From positions 74,735,719-74,799,718 of the forward strand of contig OY720348.1 of the NCBI GenBank assembly GCA_963082975.1: a stretch of 64,000 nt of DNA, read 5' to 3'. Of the stretch, positions 47,031 through 59,814 are shown in pieces; position 1 is the first letter of the stretch, and each line of letters begins with the position of its first letter. The notes below the pieces were generated by a model, which was not told the DNA's origin, did not search any database, and was given only the letters and a program-made list of their open reading frames with translations. Source of the DNA: Labia minor (Eukaryota; Arthropoda; Insecta; Dermaptera; Spongiphoridae). The position numbers and the translations under genes are program-made.

Positions 47031-47574
47031 AAGTTAAAAAAAATGATTCATTATTATTGAATTTGGCTGGTAATATTAATACCTGAGACACCGAGCTATT
47101 GCTCGACCCTTTAAAAAATATTGATATACAATTTTTTAATAAAATCTCATATCAAAAAAGAAAATTTATTAAAAATTAAAAATAAAAAAATATAAACAAA
47201 AAGTTTAATGTATGGATATATGTGTTCATGCAATGAAAACAGATATCGGTATAACAAATATTTTTAATTTTATTTAATAATTATAATATAAATAATAAGA
47301 TATAAGAAGCGGTGGCTTGATTGAATAAATGTGTTAAAATTTAAACAAATTCAAATATTCTTTTATATACAATTGTAATAATAAATAATAATGATTTGAT
47401 AAAGAATATAACTTTAATTTGGGCGTCAAGATAATAAGGGTTGATAAAAAAAACTTTCACAAAATATTTGTATATTGTTAACGGGTTTAATAGAAAGAAA
47501 GAAAACAAAAATAAAGATAAATTTACCAAATATTTCAGAACATGGAACATATAAACATAAATTTAAGGATTGAG

Positions 47575-47745
47575 TACCATGCCCTATCTCATCAGCTCAA
47601 TGGTTTCACAACGACTCCAACGACTGTCTATCAAGGGCTGCTAAGATCTTTAGGGGAATCCCTTTTAGTTTGGGCCGGCTCCATCTGAGCAGCACCTCCT
47701 GGGAGCCAATTCCAGTGGATGAGTTCACCAGGTTTAAATATAATT
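47575..47745 (-). pseudogene. Possible retroelement coding remnant
   Basis: The minus strand reads LLRWSRPKLKGIPLKILAAL then DRQSLESL, open for about 40 codons in otherwise stop-dense DNA. The style suggests a transposon-derived coding end, but I cannot name the family. Confidence 0.3.
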
Positions 47746-47875
47746 ACAAATAAAATAAATGGTCCGCCCGTTACACACACATATTATATACAATTTAATA
47801 TTATTTTATATATATTTATATTATTGAATATATGTGTTAAAATTTAAACAAATTCAATTTTAAGAATATATATAT

Positions 47876-48272
47876 ATATATATTAAAGAAAGAAATTGTT
47901 TTTAAAATATCCTAAATAATATGTAACAATTTTCCAGATAGAAATTTATTACAATATTACTATTATTAAATGTTGCATCATTGCATCAATCTGATTAAAA
48001 TGAATGGAACTTCGGGTACTCAATAATAATAAATAAATAATATTAATAAATATTAAATGATATTTTAGTGAAGAAATATTAAAAATTATAAAACTATCTA
48101 AAACTTAATTAATAAAATAAAATAAAAGAACAATGAATAAATAAATATAAAATAGTAATTTATTAAAAAATAATAGATTAAAAAAAAAAAAAAAACTATT
48201 TTCCGCCGGTTTCGATCCTGCGAAGTTGAATTGTCAGACAGTCGCTCTACCCATTAGACTAATAATACTTAG
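47876..48272 (-). mobile_element. tRNA-like SINE family 2, copy 2
   Basis: The minus-strand head at 48272-48193 reads TAGTCTAATGGGTAGAGCGA (A-box-like) and CAGGATCGAAACC (B-box-like), resembling a tRNA D-arm and T-arm. An A/T tract and the body shared with 40660-40965 follow. It is about 395 bp. The head could instead be a tRNA pseudogene that landed next to an older repeat. Confidence 0.5.
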
Positions 48273-48529
48273 ATGATGAAAACGACATTTTTTAATCTCT
48301 TAGCAGACGTAGATGTTTTTTTGTTTTTGTTTTTGTTTTTTTTTTTGAGAGAGATTAATAAATATCTATATATATTTTATTAAAAATAAATATTTTTAAT
48401 TTTATTTCGAAATTAAATAATAAATTTTAAAATATTTTAAATAAAAAAAAATATTAATACAATTTCAGTTAAAAAATGGATGCCAATTTTGACGTTTTCC
48501 ATATATAATTTTTAATTAAGAAATTATTA

Positions 48530-48690
48530 ATGAAAATGAATTTTTCAAGAGATGTGATCAATAAAACTCAATTTTTCTTTATAGATACTATATCTAGTGT
48601 AAATTTGAAAAAAATCGTTAAAGCGGTTTTTGAGAACCAATGGCTATATATATATACAATTTTAGCTAGCATAATAAGATAAGATAACAT
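48530..48690 (+). mobile_element. Fragment related to the 46.6-47.0 kb element
   Basis: It shares 'gagatgtgatcaataaaact', 'aaatcgttaaagcggttttt' and 'ttttagctagcataataaga' with 46860-46997. It lacks the 3' hairpin. The 48568-48759 minus frame is AT-rich noise. Confidence 0.6.
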
Positions 48691-49346
48691 AAACAATAAT
48701 ATATTAATGATAATGTAATTTATATATATATATATTTGAAAATTGTAAATATAAAACATGAAGAAATGCGTTAAAATAAAGTTTTAGGATAAGCTGTATT
48801 TAGTAGGAAAGCTGAAAATATAACGACAATAAATCGACAATATTTCTAGAGGATTTAACATTTATTTTTATTTATATTTTATTTATGTGGAAAAAAACAC
48901 GAAGGCAAATGATTTTCTTTCTCCTCGTTGAGAAATCAACCAGAGTAGAATTTCCTTTGCTAAACCGTTGATAGAATATAATGTGTATGTAGAATGGGAG
49001 AAAAGAGTATGGGAGTAAGATTAGATCTGCGTTATATATATATATAGATATATATGGAGATTTACCACTGAAAATAAACTATTAAAGAAGCACAAATAGA
49101 GCTTTTGTTTTGCATAATGCAACTTGTTCTCTGACTTGATTGGATGTTAAATTTGGATATTGATTGATTTTGTAGTCATGGAAGTAGAAAAGGTCGTTGA
49201 ATCCGTCGGATAAAAAAAAATAAGATTAATTTACTTGGAAAATGAAAAATACTTATTTATTTTTCCGAATCAATTTTATGAATGTTTTCTAATACTCTAA
49301 ACCAGAGTCACACTCAGTGTCGCAACTTTCGACGACTTTTAAAAGT

Positions 49347-49807
49347 AGCTGGAGTGTCTCCACTCGACTATCTTGCAAATTTGAATTGGATTAATTAACA
49401 TATATTATATTTAAATTAAATTTAATTAATTATAAATTAATAAATAATATTTATTAAATCAGCGCATGTTTGACTCTTTGTTGATGACACTACGTCACGT
49501 GTTGGCGCGTGAGATTTGCAGTGTTAAACAATTAATTCCGGTACTTTCAGTGATTTAATCAAGCTGAAATTCTATATATAGCAGTTTTATACAATTTTTA
49601 AATATGTGAAAAACTATCAAACATATATCTTTATTATTACGGTCACTTTAGAGGAAAACAAATCAAAACGTTGTAGGTAATGACCCTCTTCCGGTTGAGC
49701 TACATTTCTCAAAAGTTGAGAGAAATCTACGAATTTTGAATAATGCTCATATACCAAATTTCATGATTCTAGCTCAAACCGCTTTTGCGTAATCTTGTCT
49801 ACATTCA

Positions 49808-49847
<40 letters not shown>

Positions 49848-49950
49848 TTTTTCTCAACCTTAGTGAAGATGATTAAGGAACCTTCAAAATGTATAAAAAC
49901 ATCAAAATCTCAAAATTTTCGTGATTGCAATACTATCTCTGGCGAGATAT
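49347..49950 (-). mobile_element. HINE-1 copy
   Basis: This is a full-span minus copy: CAGCT/3' hairpin at 49347, the CACGTGTTGGCGCG block, a (CA)n tract at 49805-49841, and the 5' hairpin read as TACTATCTCTGGCGAGATA. Its 5' flank (49951-50460) is duplicated with the end of the element at 56235-56670. Confidence 0.85.
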
Positions 49951-50460
49951 TTGAAAAGGTAAAATGTTTTTTGCGATCAGACTTTCGACTTTCAATTTGA
50001 TTGAAGTTAAACCTTGTTTTTTTGGCACAAGTGTACCTATGAGTTTGACACCCCTGCTCTAAACAGTCAAAGAAGTCTTTTTCATGAATGACTAGCATTA
50101 CTTTTTTAATTTGACAGTTATAGAAACGGTACAGTATTTTGAGTTTGTTGAATTCATGCCAAATCTGGCGTATACGGTGTTTGTGGTATGATATTGGCTT
50201 TTTTGTGAATTATTCTTGAAAATCTAAAACAGTTTGGAACTTATAATACTCCAATAATGTTGTTGGTTAACAGTTTAGTTTAGCTAAATCATAATTTACA
50301 TCACTGATAGAATTGAAATTGAAAAATTCACGTATTTTGATCACATTAGTATATATTATTTATTCATTTTGTAAAGAATACAATAAATTCCATATTACAC
50401 AACACATACACACACACACACACACAGGTTAATTAATAATATTTTAAATATTTTTTAATT
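49850..50460. repeat. Segmental duplication, unit 1
   Basis: It contains the last about 100 bp of a HINE-1 plus flanking DNA ('gcgatcagactttcgacttt', 'ggcacaagtgtacctatgag', 'atctggcgtatacggtgttt', then a CA tract and 'aggttaattaataatatttt'). The same series occurs at 56226-56670, minus about 180 bp (50208-50387). Sharing both the insertion and its flank shows duplication after the insertion. The 'gtttgacacccctgctctaaac' word looks like a hAT end (CAGGGGTGTCAAAC reversed). Confidence 0.8.
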
Positions 50461-51528
50461 TTTGTTTCTTGAAAATATAAAATTAATTAAGTGATAGGAA
50501 TCACAAAAAGGAAAAAGAAATTTTAATGCATACATGCAATTTGAAAATAAACCAGTGTTTTAATCGTTACAAGGCAACATTGTTGTTGTTAATTTAAATA
50601 TATTAAAATTTGTTGTAATTAATAATAATACAATCTTTATTATCGGTCCTTCGTTCACAAAAAGATTTTTCTTTACGATATAACAACCAGATTTTTTTAT
50701 TTTCATTATTTATGCATATATTTATATATATATATAATAACATTCATTCCAAGTGATTTTTGTCATGCATTTGTTTTTAAAAAATTACTTTCCTACTTCG
50801 ATATGTTCTATTTTAATCGATTAATTGTGGAGGAGAGAGGGAGGGAGTAAATAAAAGTGGAAAATGTTTTCTGAAGATCCAATAGTAGCATCACTTTTAC
50901 GTTGGAGAGAAATTCTAAAGCTTTAAAGAGAGATAGAGAAGTACGCATGCATGGGGTGGATGACTGTGGGGGTGGGGGCGGGTCTGAGTGCGTGTGTTTT
51001 GTGTCTGAAGGCCTAAGGGGAGTTGCGAGAGATTGATTCCAACCTGGGTTGCCACAATTGCTATCCAGGTGAGAAAGAATGGATGAATAGGAGTAGTGGG
51101 GATTTCTATTGCCTCTCTTTCTCAAAAATTTATATAGATCTCTCGGATTTGTATTAAAAAAAAACGAATTTAATACTCAAACTTTTTATTAGTCAAATTG
51201 ATCGATTGACTAGCTCAGAACTTTTCAGTTAATATTTCGAAATTAAAATGTAATAAAAAAAAAAAAGAAAAAAAACAACAGAGAGAGAGAGAGAGAGAAA
51301 GGGAAAAAAAATTCAACGATAAAAGTGGTTGGTGGATCGGGTGCATATCCTCTCTGGTACAGTCAATCCTCTCTTGTCAGCAATTTCATAAACTGACATT
51401 TCATTGCTCTGAAATTCAGAGGAAGATAATAAACCCCCTCTTGTGAATAATTTTCCAGTTAGAGACTTGCAGTTTAAACTGTCATTTCAGTCTGGACAGA
51501 CACTTTGAACCCTAAATTTATATATCTA
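50461..51528. other. Unassigned DNA with a GC-box-like patch
   Basis: 50820-51125 is GC-richer and includes 'gactgtgggggtgggggcgg' and 'gttgccacaattgctatcca', with GTGAGA after it. There is no recognisable protein. A (GA)n tract lies at 51281-51298. Promoter or exon function is possible but unsupported. Confidence 0.35.
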
Positions 51529-51747
51529 CTAGCTGCTCAGAGCGCCTTCGGCGCTCTTCACACCTAGACGGGGGCTCCGCCCCCTGTACCCCCGAGTTGT
51601 ACATAGTATTTGGTGGTTGAAAGTATTAAAAGGTTTTCATCCATTTTGTTTCAATCAGTATATTACATAAAACAATCATTTCTTTTTGTGTTCTTATTTA
51701 AAAAATATATTTTAATTTAATCACTATATTAATTATATATATTATTA

Positions 51748-52740
51748 TTGTATATGTTATATCTATCTACCTATGTGGCTCAAAGATACTCTAAAGTTCT
51801 TAGCCGCAACAACCACATTTCTCCAAGTGTCCCTATCCTGAGCCCTTATTCCATCTCTCTTACGTCCCTTCCTACGCGTCATTGGTTTTCCAAGCGGACG
51901 TTTTCCAATCGGTCTTCCCACCAATATCTTTTTCCTCTCCCATTCTTGCCACGTGCCCTGCCTATCGCAGCTTTTTCCCTTTTATAACCCTAACTATTTC
52001 TGAAGATGCAGAGAGGCCATGCAATTTCTTGTTATACAGTCTCCCTCATACCCGGTGACCTCATCTTTCTTTGGCCAATAAATGCAGGGAAGAATCCTAT
52101 TCTCAAATACTCTGAATCTACTCTCATCTCCAAGGGTCATAGACCATGCCTCCCACCCATATAATGCAACAGGCAAAATAATCTTTTTATATATTCCCTT
52201 TGATAATAATTTTGAAGAGATAAGCCTCTTTATTGCAGATAACAGGCGTTTCCCGAAGGCAACCCCGATTTAAATTCTTCTCAAATATTATTATCCTTCG
52301 TGATTACATTCAATTTTTCTACATATTCAAATTCTACATTTTGTATCTTAAGATTTTGTATGTTAATACTCTTCCTCTTTGTTACTAAATATTTTTTCTT
52401 ATCACTATTAATTTCAAACCTCCATTAAATTTTCCTCGCTATCTGTAATTGCAATTGCCGAATCTCCTATTATATTTAAGTCGTCTGAGTAACCTAATAT
52501 TTTACAATTGATTTCCGCATCTTATTCTTTCTTTACTACCTTCAAGAGAAATTTGAAGATTGAAAATTTGAAAAAGTTTATCCGGATCTATTGAGTTATG
52601 CGTATGTTTTACTAAAGTCTACAAATAATTAGTGAACAGAAATATTGAATTCGCGGTTTTGTTCCTAATATCTGTCATAATGAAAATATCTTAATTAATG
52701 TTGGTCGATTTGGCCTGATCCCGCAATGATATCTCCTAAT
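51748..52740 (-). pseudogene. Captured reverse transcriptase / ORF2 C-terminus in Helitron C
   Basis: This is the inverted counterpart of 11100-12085. On the minus strand it has the GYSDDLNIIG motif at about 52490, PVALYGWEAWSM, FENRILPCIYWP and the GHVARMGEE tail, and carries the same frame breaks as copy A. Shared disabling changes show the fragment was already dead when the Helitron multiplied. Confidence 0.75.
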
Positions 52741-54134
52741 ATTTCCTCCGCCTATAGTTTATAAGTATTGTATATGTTATAATAGAGTATAATATTTCTT
52801 GATCATTACATTTTGGTATTTTATTTTCATTGCTAGATTATTATTGAATATTTTTAATTATAATGAAACTTGAGAAAATGCAAAAATAGAGACTTGAGAC
52901 AATTTATAAAAATTAACGGTATAAAACTATAGATAAATTATCAATATATACATTCATTAATAGTATTAATTTAAATTAATTGATTTATTTGTTTTTTTAT
53001 TATTAAGTTCATTCATTAATTTTTTTAGATCATAGTTATTTTCCTTAAAAGAAACTTAAATTCTGTGGAGCTAGGGGATTTGAAAATTATTCGTCGCAAT
53101 ATGAAGATTTCGCTTACAGTTTCTGTCATGTCCGACCTCCATCCAACAGTTATTTTCTGTCAAGTTTTTTGCTTCTCTTAATCATGTGATCTATATATTT
53201 AATTTTTTTTGATTCATTATAATAAAATTTAAACAAATAAAAATTTTTACTTTGTTAATTTATATAAATTTCAATATAAACTGATTGTGAGTGATACGCT
53301 TAGCCAATACTCTGAATATTTTGTGTACAAAAATATTGAATGTTCTTAGCGAGATTTGATATAATGTTGTACGATTTGTCCTAAATCTGAATTAGAAGAA
53401 AATTATAAATTGCATTAAAATGAGACCTTTTAGAATAAATTATTTAATTGAAATGATATTTAAATATAAGAATTTAAAAAAATATTATATTCTTTGTTTG
53501 GCAATTGTTATTTAATTATGTGCAACATGATTCGACTTGCACAGAGCATCGTTATTTTTTATTAATATCACATAATAAAAATGAATCTTTTAAACATAAT
53601 AAATAAAAAAGACATTTTAATAAATTTAAAAAATATACCCAATTTAAAAATGTCAAAAATTTAAAACAACTTTATATCATCATATTTTAATTTTTATATA
53701 ATATATATATATTTAGTAATTAATAATAGAGTAATTAAATTAAAATAAAAAACAAAGATAATATAAAAATATGATCTAATAAATATTTTAATTAAATTGA
53801 GAACTTTTAGAATAAATTATTTAATTGAATTGATATTTGTATATTAGAATTTAAAATAAAAAGGGAAATATTATAATAATTCTTCGATTGGGAATCTCTA
53901 TGATAATTCATTGTTTGAAATGATTCCGCTAGGCCGACAGTGAGCCGCGAGCTGCTCTTGAATGAACAACACGGAGAATTATATAAACTTTAAAAAATTA
54001 ATTTCTGCGGTTATTGATAAGATATTAATAAAATTTATAGCCTATGTTACTCTAGAGGTATATAAGAATATTGTGATGTAATTTCAAAGAAATCGGTTCA
54101 GCCAATTCTGAGTCTATAAAATAGTAATTTTCCG

Positions 54135-54225
<91 letters not shown>
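54135..54225 (-). repeat. (CAGA)n microsatellite in Helitron C
   Basis: About 22 uninterrupted units lie at the same internal position as the (TCTG)n tract of copy A. Confidence 0.95.
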
Positions 54226-54496
54226 GTGAAAAATTCTAAAGTCACTTTTGGATTCTAGAGGTCATGAAACGCGAAGATATGCAAAAATTTTTAAATTCTG
54301 AGCAATGTGCAGACAAAAACCTTTTTTTATATATATAGATATATATGTTAGAATATTTAGAAGTTGGAGGGACCCTTCACTCCCTCTCTCTCTGTTTATG
54401 TATAAAAAATTTCTTTAAATTATCGATTCAGGGATGGTGTTTTACTTCTAATGGTCGGGTTTTAAGGACAGATCTGTTGCACTCCAAAATAATATT

Positions 54497-55095
54497 TATT
54501 ATCTCGCCAGAGATAGTATTGTGATCATGAAAATTTTCGATATCGAGATTTTGATGTTTTTATACGTTTTGAAGGTTCCTGAATCATTTTCACTAAGGTT
54601 GAGAAAAATGTCTGTGTGTGTATGTATGCAGACAAGATTACGGGAAAACGATTTGAGCTAGAATCATGAAATTTGGTATACAGCATTATTCAAAATTTAT
54701 AGTTATCTATCCACTTTTGAGAAATGTAGCTCATCCGGAAGTGGTTCATTACCTACCACATTTTGATTTTTTTTTCTAAAGTGACCGTAAAAATAAAGAT
54801 GAATGTTTGATATTTTTTTACATGATTAAAAATTGTATAAAACTGCTATATATAGAATTTCAGCTTGATGGAATCGCTGAAAGTACCGGAATTAATTTTT
54901 TAACACTGCAAATCTCACGCGCCAACACGTGACGTAGTGCCATCAACAAAGAGCCAAACATGCGCTGGTTTAATAAATATTATCTATTAATTTTAATTTA
55001 TAATTTATAATTAATTAAATTTAATTTAAATATAATATATTATGTTAATTAATCCAATTGAAATTGCGAGATAGTCGAGTGGAGACACTACAGCT
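54497..55095 (+). mobile_element. HINE-1 copy
   Basis: This is a full-span copy, from the TATTATCTCGCCAGAGATAGTA 5' hairpin to GAGTGGAGACACTACAGCT at 55095 (one substitution in the 3' hairpin loop side). All standard blocks are present. It lies about 160 bp beyond the 5' end of Helitron C. Confidence 0.85.
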
Positions 55096-56225
55096 TATTT
55101 ATTATCATTCTAGTGGTACTTAACAAGGATTCATTGCAATTCTCCTAGAATTGTTATTTATTAATGCTATTCTTTATTTTACAAATTGCAAGTTTGTTAC
55201 TTTTTTTAATATGTTATTAATCCCTTTCATAGATATCATTTTTGGCAAGGAGGAAAGTTTCTGTTTATACGGCTGTTCCCCGTAAAAGACGACTCGATTC
55301 ACCTTGCAATCGCAATGAGATGAATGATTGTCACTAATGAGCTTGGCAGCCGATGACATAGAATGATCCTAATAATAATAATAATAAAAAACAATAATTT
55401 ATTAAGTTCATTGAAATGTTCTTTAATATTCGGTATAATAGAATAATTCTGTATCATTGATATTATAAAATAAAATAAATGATTTATACAATAAAGTAAA
55501 AAAACAATTTCATGATTTATATACATACACTCATTGTACAATGTTAATTTCCTTAATTGGCTATATTACTCTGAAAATATTGAATTTATTTTCTAAAAAA
55601 ATACCATATCTATATATATATATAGTTGAGTTGAATGTACTCCTACGGTGAAAATAAATATTGTCGAGTATAATTGAGATTCATTGAGGGTGAGAAGCGT
55701 GTCATACATTGGCGCGAGTAAATATTCGATTCTCTTGAATTTTAACAGCACCAACTGGAATATATAAACAAGATATATATACATATATAAATACATATAT
55801 ATAAGAAAGAAAAAAATCAAATTTACCTGGTTATTATATTATATTATTTTATTATTATCTATTAAGAACCATTTTTTACTACTAAATTGATTATTTTTTA
55901 TTTAGAATTTTTATTCTAAATATGTAAAATAATCGAATAAAAAATTTCAACAAATAAATAAAAATATCAATAAATGGTGACTGTAAAAGGCTCAACATCA
56001 TAGCAACAGTAAATATAAATAAATACTATGTAGTATATACATAAATCTATTTTAGGATAAAACAACTGGGAAACGAAGTGACCGTTCAGTACTTTATCGA
56101 TTATCTTAAATAAATAAATAATATTTCTTTTATTTGGTTTCCTTTATAGAAATCAATATTACAATTTTTATTACAATATGTTATCCAATAATTGAAAAGG
56201 TAATTAACTCCATTCTTAGCTTTGA
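55096..56225. other. AT-rich intergenic DNA
   Basis: No recognised element. A short less-biased patch lies at 55240-55360. The frames there are short and unassigned. Confidence 0.5.
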
Positions 56226-56670
56226 AATAACACACACACTCAACTTTAGAACCTTCAAAACGTATAAAAACATTAAAATCTCAAAATCGAAAATTTTCGT
56301 GATCGCAATACTATCTCTGGCGAGATATTTCAAAAGGTAAAATGCTTTTAGCGATCAGACTTTCGACTTTCAATTTGACTGAAGTTAAACCTTGTTTGTT
56401 TGGCACAAGTGTACCTATCAGTTTGACACCCCTGCTCTAAACAGTCAAAGAAGTCTTTTTTTATGAATGACTAGCATTACTTTTTTAATTTGACATTTAT
56501 AGAAACGGTACAGTATTTTGAGTTTGTTGAATTCATGCTAAATCTGGCGTATACGGTGTTTGTGGTATGATATTGGCTTTTTTTGTGAATACATTAAATT
56601 CCATATTACACAACACACACATACACACACACACAGGTTAATTAATAATATTTTAAATATTTTTTAATTG
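56226..56670. repeat. Segmental duplication, unit 2
   Basis: Truncated HINE-1 5' end (56235-56320, minus) plus the same flank as unit 1, ending at 'cacacaggttaattaataat'. It is shortened by about 180 bp relative to 49850-50460. Confidence 0.8.
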
Positions 56671-58135
56671 GCATAATTGCATTAAGCACCACTAGAATGA
56701 TAATAAAAAATCCAATAAATAAACAAGCTATAAACAAGACTATAACAGTATTATAATTAATTAATATTAAATTATAATATAATTAAAGATAGTTCAATAA
56801 TTATTATAGAGGAAATTAATAAAGAAAAAAAAAGAATTAAAGATTAAATCATTTAGCGGCAATGGAATTTGTTTTTATTTAAAAAGTTGAATGAAGACAT
56901 TAGTTTGTTGTTGTGATTACGGGCACGTACGCTTACTTATTATATATATATCTACATAAATTAGGAAGAATGAAAATTTTCTAAGTGTGAAATGGAAATT
57001 TATTATTCCCAATGCAGGAGCAAATATTAGACCAGGAAACATAAAGCTTGAGATTAATTGAGATATTCCAGTGGAATCGTAGAAGACGGGAGTTGCGATC
57101 CGGAAAATTTTGTTCCTCTAAGCGTTGACGTAAATGGTAAACGAATAAGTAACAAGTTTGCGTGTGGTGAAACGTCTCTAAAATGAGCGGCAGACAGCAA
57201 AACAAGTCATGAAGGTGATAGTAAAATCAACATAATTAAACAATCTCAACGTTCATCTACAATTGTAAAGGTAACATTTAATTCCGATCTGTTATTCAAA
57301 TTAACCTTATTGAAATGAAGATAGAAAGTAAGAGAAGAGCGACGTGCGAATTGGGGGGTAAAATTGAAAGATAAGAGTGAATGAATCTATATATAGAATA
57401 TACAAGGGAAAGGGAATTATTTAGTAGATAACAATAGAGAAAATAATCCAAATCCAGTTGACGTTACAAGAAATGCTTTCAGGTTTTGTTCAATGGAAAT
57501 TATCAAAGGACACTTTAATTCAATTCGAGTAATGGAAGTAGAGACAGTGGAAACAGATATCAATATGTGGTTTTACGGTTTGGGTCTCTTGGAAGTGTTG
57601 GGAAAATTTATGCGGATGCTTTTGGCAAGTTTGCGGGGTGGGTGGGGTAATCGTGGGGGTGGATCGAGAAAGGAGAGAGGAATCGTTTTGTTTCCAATGT
57701 TTAGTCTATTCAAAATGCAATCGAACAACTGGTGTCGTTACATGACAAGCTTTTTACTATACCAACCCCCCCCCCTCCTCCCTCTCTCTTCCCGCTGGAG
57801 CCATTATACCAAAACAATTTATTTCCAATCTTCTCAATAAACAAAGAGGGATTCAATAATCAATTCACTATAATTTAAAGTTTTTTAGCATTAATAATCA
57901 AAATAAGAACAATAATTGTACTTACAAACATAAAAGAATATTTAATACTAAATAAATTGTAGACACTTTTCATAATAGGCAGAATAATAATTCCAACCCC
58001 TCCATAATTATACATAGAGATCAACTCTAAAAGTTGGTCCTATATTCTAGTAAATTACATAACATTAATAAAATGATTATTTTTTAATAGTCGGTATTCT
58101 TTTCTACTTCACTTACTTTCTTTAATATCTAATAA
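56671..58135. other. Unassigned DNA
   Basis: 56880-57850 is less AT-biased than average and repeat-free within this window. The frame 57493-57840 starts with ATG and runs 115 codons, but it includes a G-rich and a proline-run segment (QPPPLLPLSS) and matches nothing I know. I treat it as unsupported. Confidence 0.35.
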
Positions 58136-58424
58136 AAAAACAACCTCTGACTTTGTACGTCCTACGCAAGGACAACGCCTATCAAGCCGGTTCTATCAAT
58201 GAGGTGTCCTATGATCAGTAGAACGGGTCCTCTCAACCTCTTCCTTGATTTTCTTGATCGGAGGCGCTATCAAGTAGCTTTTCCCCAAGGTTGTTCCCGA
58301 AGGCTGGGTTGACTCCGTCCCATAGACCCCTGCTAGGGAAATTCCCTTACCAGGCCCGGGACTTAAACCCCGGACCATGTGAATCTGAGGCAGGTTAGCT
58401 ACCCACAAACCCAATGGCACCTTC
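58136..58424 (-). mobile_element. tRNA-derived SINE, copy 3
   Basis: It has the same layout as copies 1 and 2. The B box is GGTTTAAGTCC (one substitution). It is flanked by ttaatatctaataa (58122-58135) and ttaacatctaataa (58427-58440), a 14-bp duplication with one mismatch. The 3' segment 'gtccttgcgtaggacgtaca' is retained, as in copy 2. Confidence 0.85.
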
Positions 58425-58742
58425 AATTAACATCTAATAATGAATATAATAAAATGAATTTGATCAAAAGAGGAAGGTGGAAATATTCGGATTTATTAAA
58501 TTGCTGGCATTGTAATATTTAACATTATCTACTCATTTACATGATTATTTTTTCAGGGACAGATTATACTAGGCACTTGAACGTTTTTAGGCACTGTTGA
58601 TATTTTCCTATATTCTTATACATTTATTCTTTTTATCTTTGAAATTTGTCCGGAGAAAATCTACCGAACCGAGCTTTGGCTGAAATTTATTGAAATGAAT
58701 ATTAATATGCCTTTGGTACAAAAGTAAAACAAAATAAAATTA

Positions 58743-59344
58743 AGCTGGAGTGTCTCCACTCGACTATCTCGCAATTTCAATTGGATTAAATAACATAATA
58801 TATTATATTTAAATTAAATTTAATTAATTATAAATTATAAATTAAAATTAATAAATCATATTTATTATATTAAACCAGCGCATGTTTGGCTCTTTGTTGA
58901 TGGCACTATGTCACGTGTTGGCGCGTGAGATTTGCAGTGTTAAAAAATTAATTCTGGTACTTACAGCGATTCAAACAAGCTGAAATTCTATATATAGCAG
59001 TTTTATACAATTTTTAATCATGTGAAAAACTATGAAACATCTATCTTTATTTTTATGTTCACTTTAGAGGAAAAAAATATCAAAATGTTGTAGGTAATGG
59101 CCCCCTTCCGGTTGAGCTACATTTCTCAAAAGTTGATAGAAAACTACGAATTTAGAATAATGCCCGTATACCAAATTTCATGATTCTAGCTCAAACCGTT
59201 TTTTCGTAATCTTGTCTACACACACACACATACACATTTTTCTCAACTTAGTGAAAAGGATTCAGGAACCTTCAAAACATATAAAATCCTTAAAATCTCG
59301 ACATCGAAAATTTTCGTGATCGCAACACTATCTCTGGCGAGATA
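58743..59344 (-). mobile_element. HINE-1 copy
   Basis: This is a full-span minus copy, from AGCTGGAGTGTCTCCACTCG at 58743 to the 5' hairpin CTATCTCTGGCGAGATA at 59344. The CA tract is short. The CACGTGTTGGCGCG block is intact. Confidence 0.85.
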
Positions 59345-59814
59345 ATAATAATAGAGAGGTTACATATGAAAAAATAATACTAAGAATTTAAAACGAAAGA
59401 AAAAAAGTAAAGATTAATTAGAATTATGCTAAAAGAGCAGATGAATCATGGTTATGTACTAGAATGATGAATTAATATGATTAAACGAATCTTAGTGATT
59501 TCAAAGTAATATATTATACATGCAAAATAAAAAAAATAAAAAATCCTTTGAAATCGCAATCTAAAAGATATTCTTCTAATATAATTAATATTTACATTGT
59601 CTACGTCGTTTTTAACCTCCATCTCGTAAACTTTTGTAACGTCATATAAAACTATAGAAAAATTTAAAATATAAATATTCAATAATAATAATAATATTAA
59701 TTCCAGTCCGCTTGATTCGGAACAAGCGTACGGTACTTTTAATAAAAATCCATTTAAGAATATTAATTTAGTTTAGTTTAATTGTTTCTTCCATTTGTTG
59801 CATTTATTAATTTT

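Larger units (their letters stand above)
51529..54339 (-). mobile_element. Helitron copy C (about 2.8 kb)
   Basis: In minus orientation it has 5' TCTATATATATAAAAAAAGG at 54339 and terminal CTAG at 51532-51529, preceded by the GAGCGCC-GAA-GGCGCTC hairpin. An A precedes the 5' TC and a T follows the 3' CTAG, matching the A/T target rule. It is near-identical to copy A: over the 60-codon captured ORF2 frame only two residues differ. Relative to A it lacks two segments (about 130 and 390 bp). The captured ORF2 fragment spans about 51748-52740. Confidence 0.85.

Noticed and set aside
57493..57840. 115-codon ATG frame
   Set aside because: Composition is driven by G-rich and C-rich runs and no family resemblance is visible. 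It would need transcript support.
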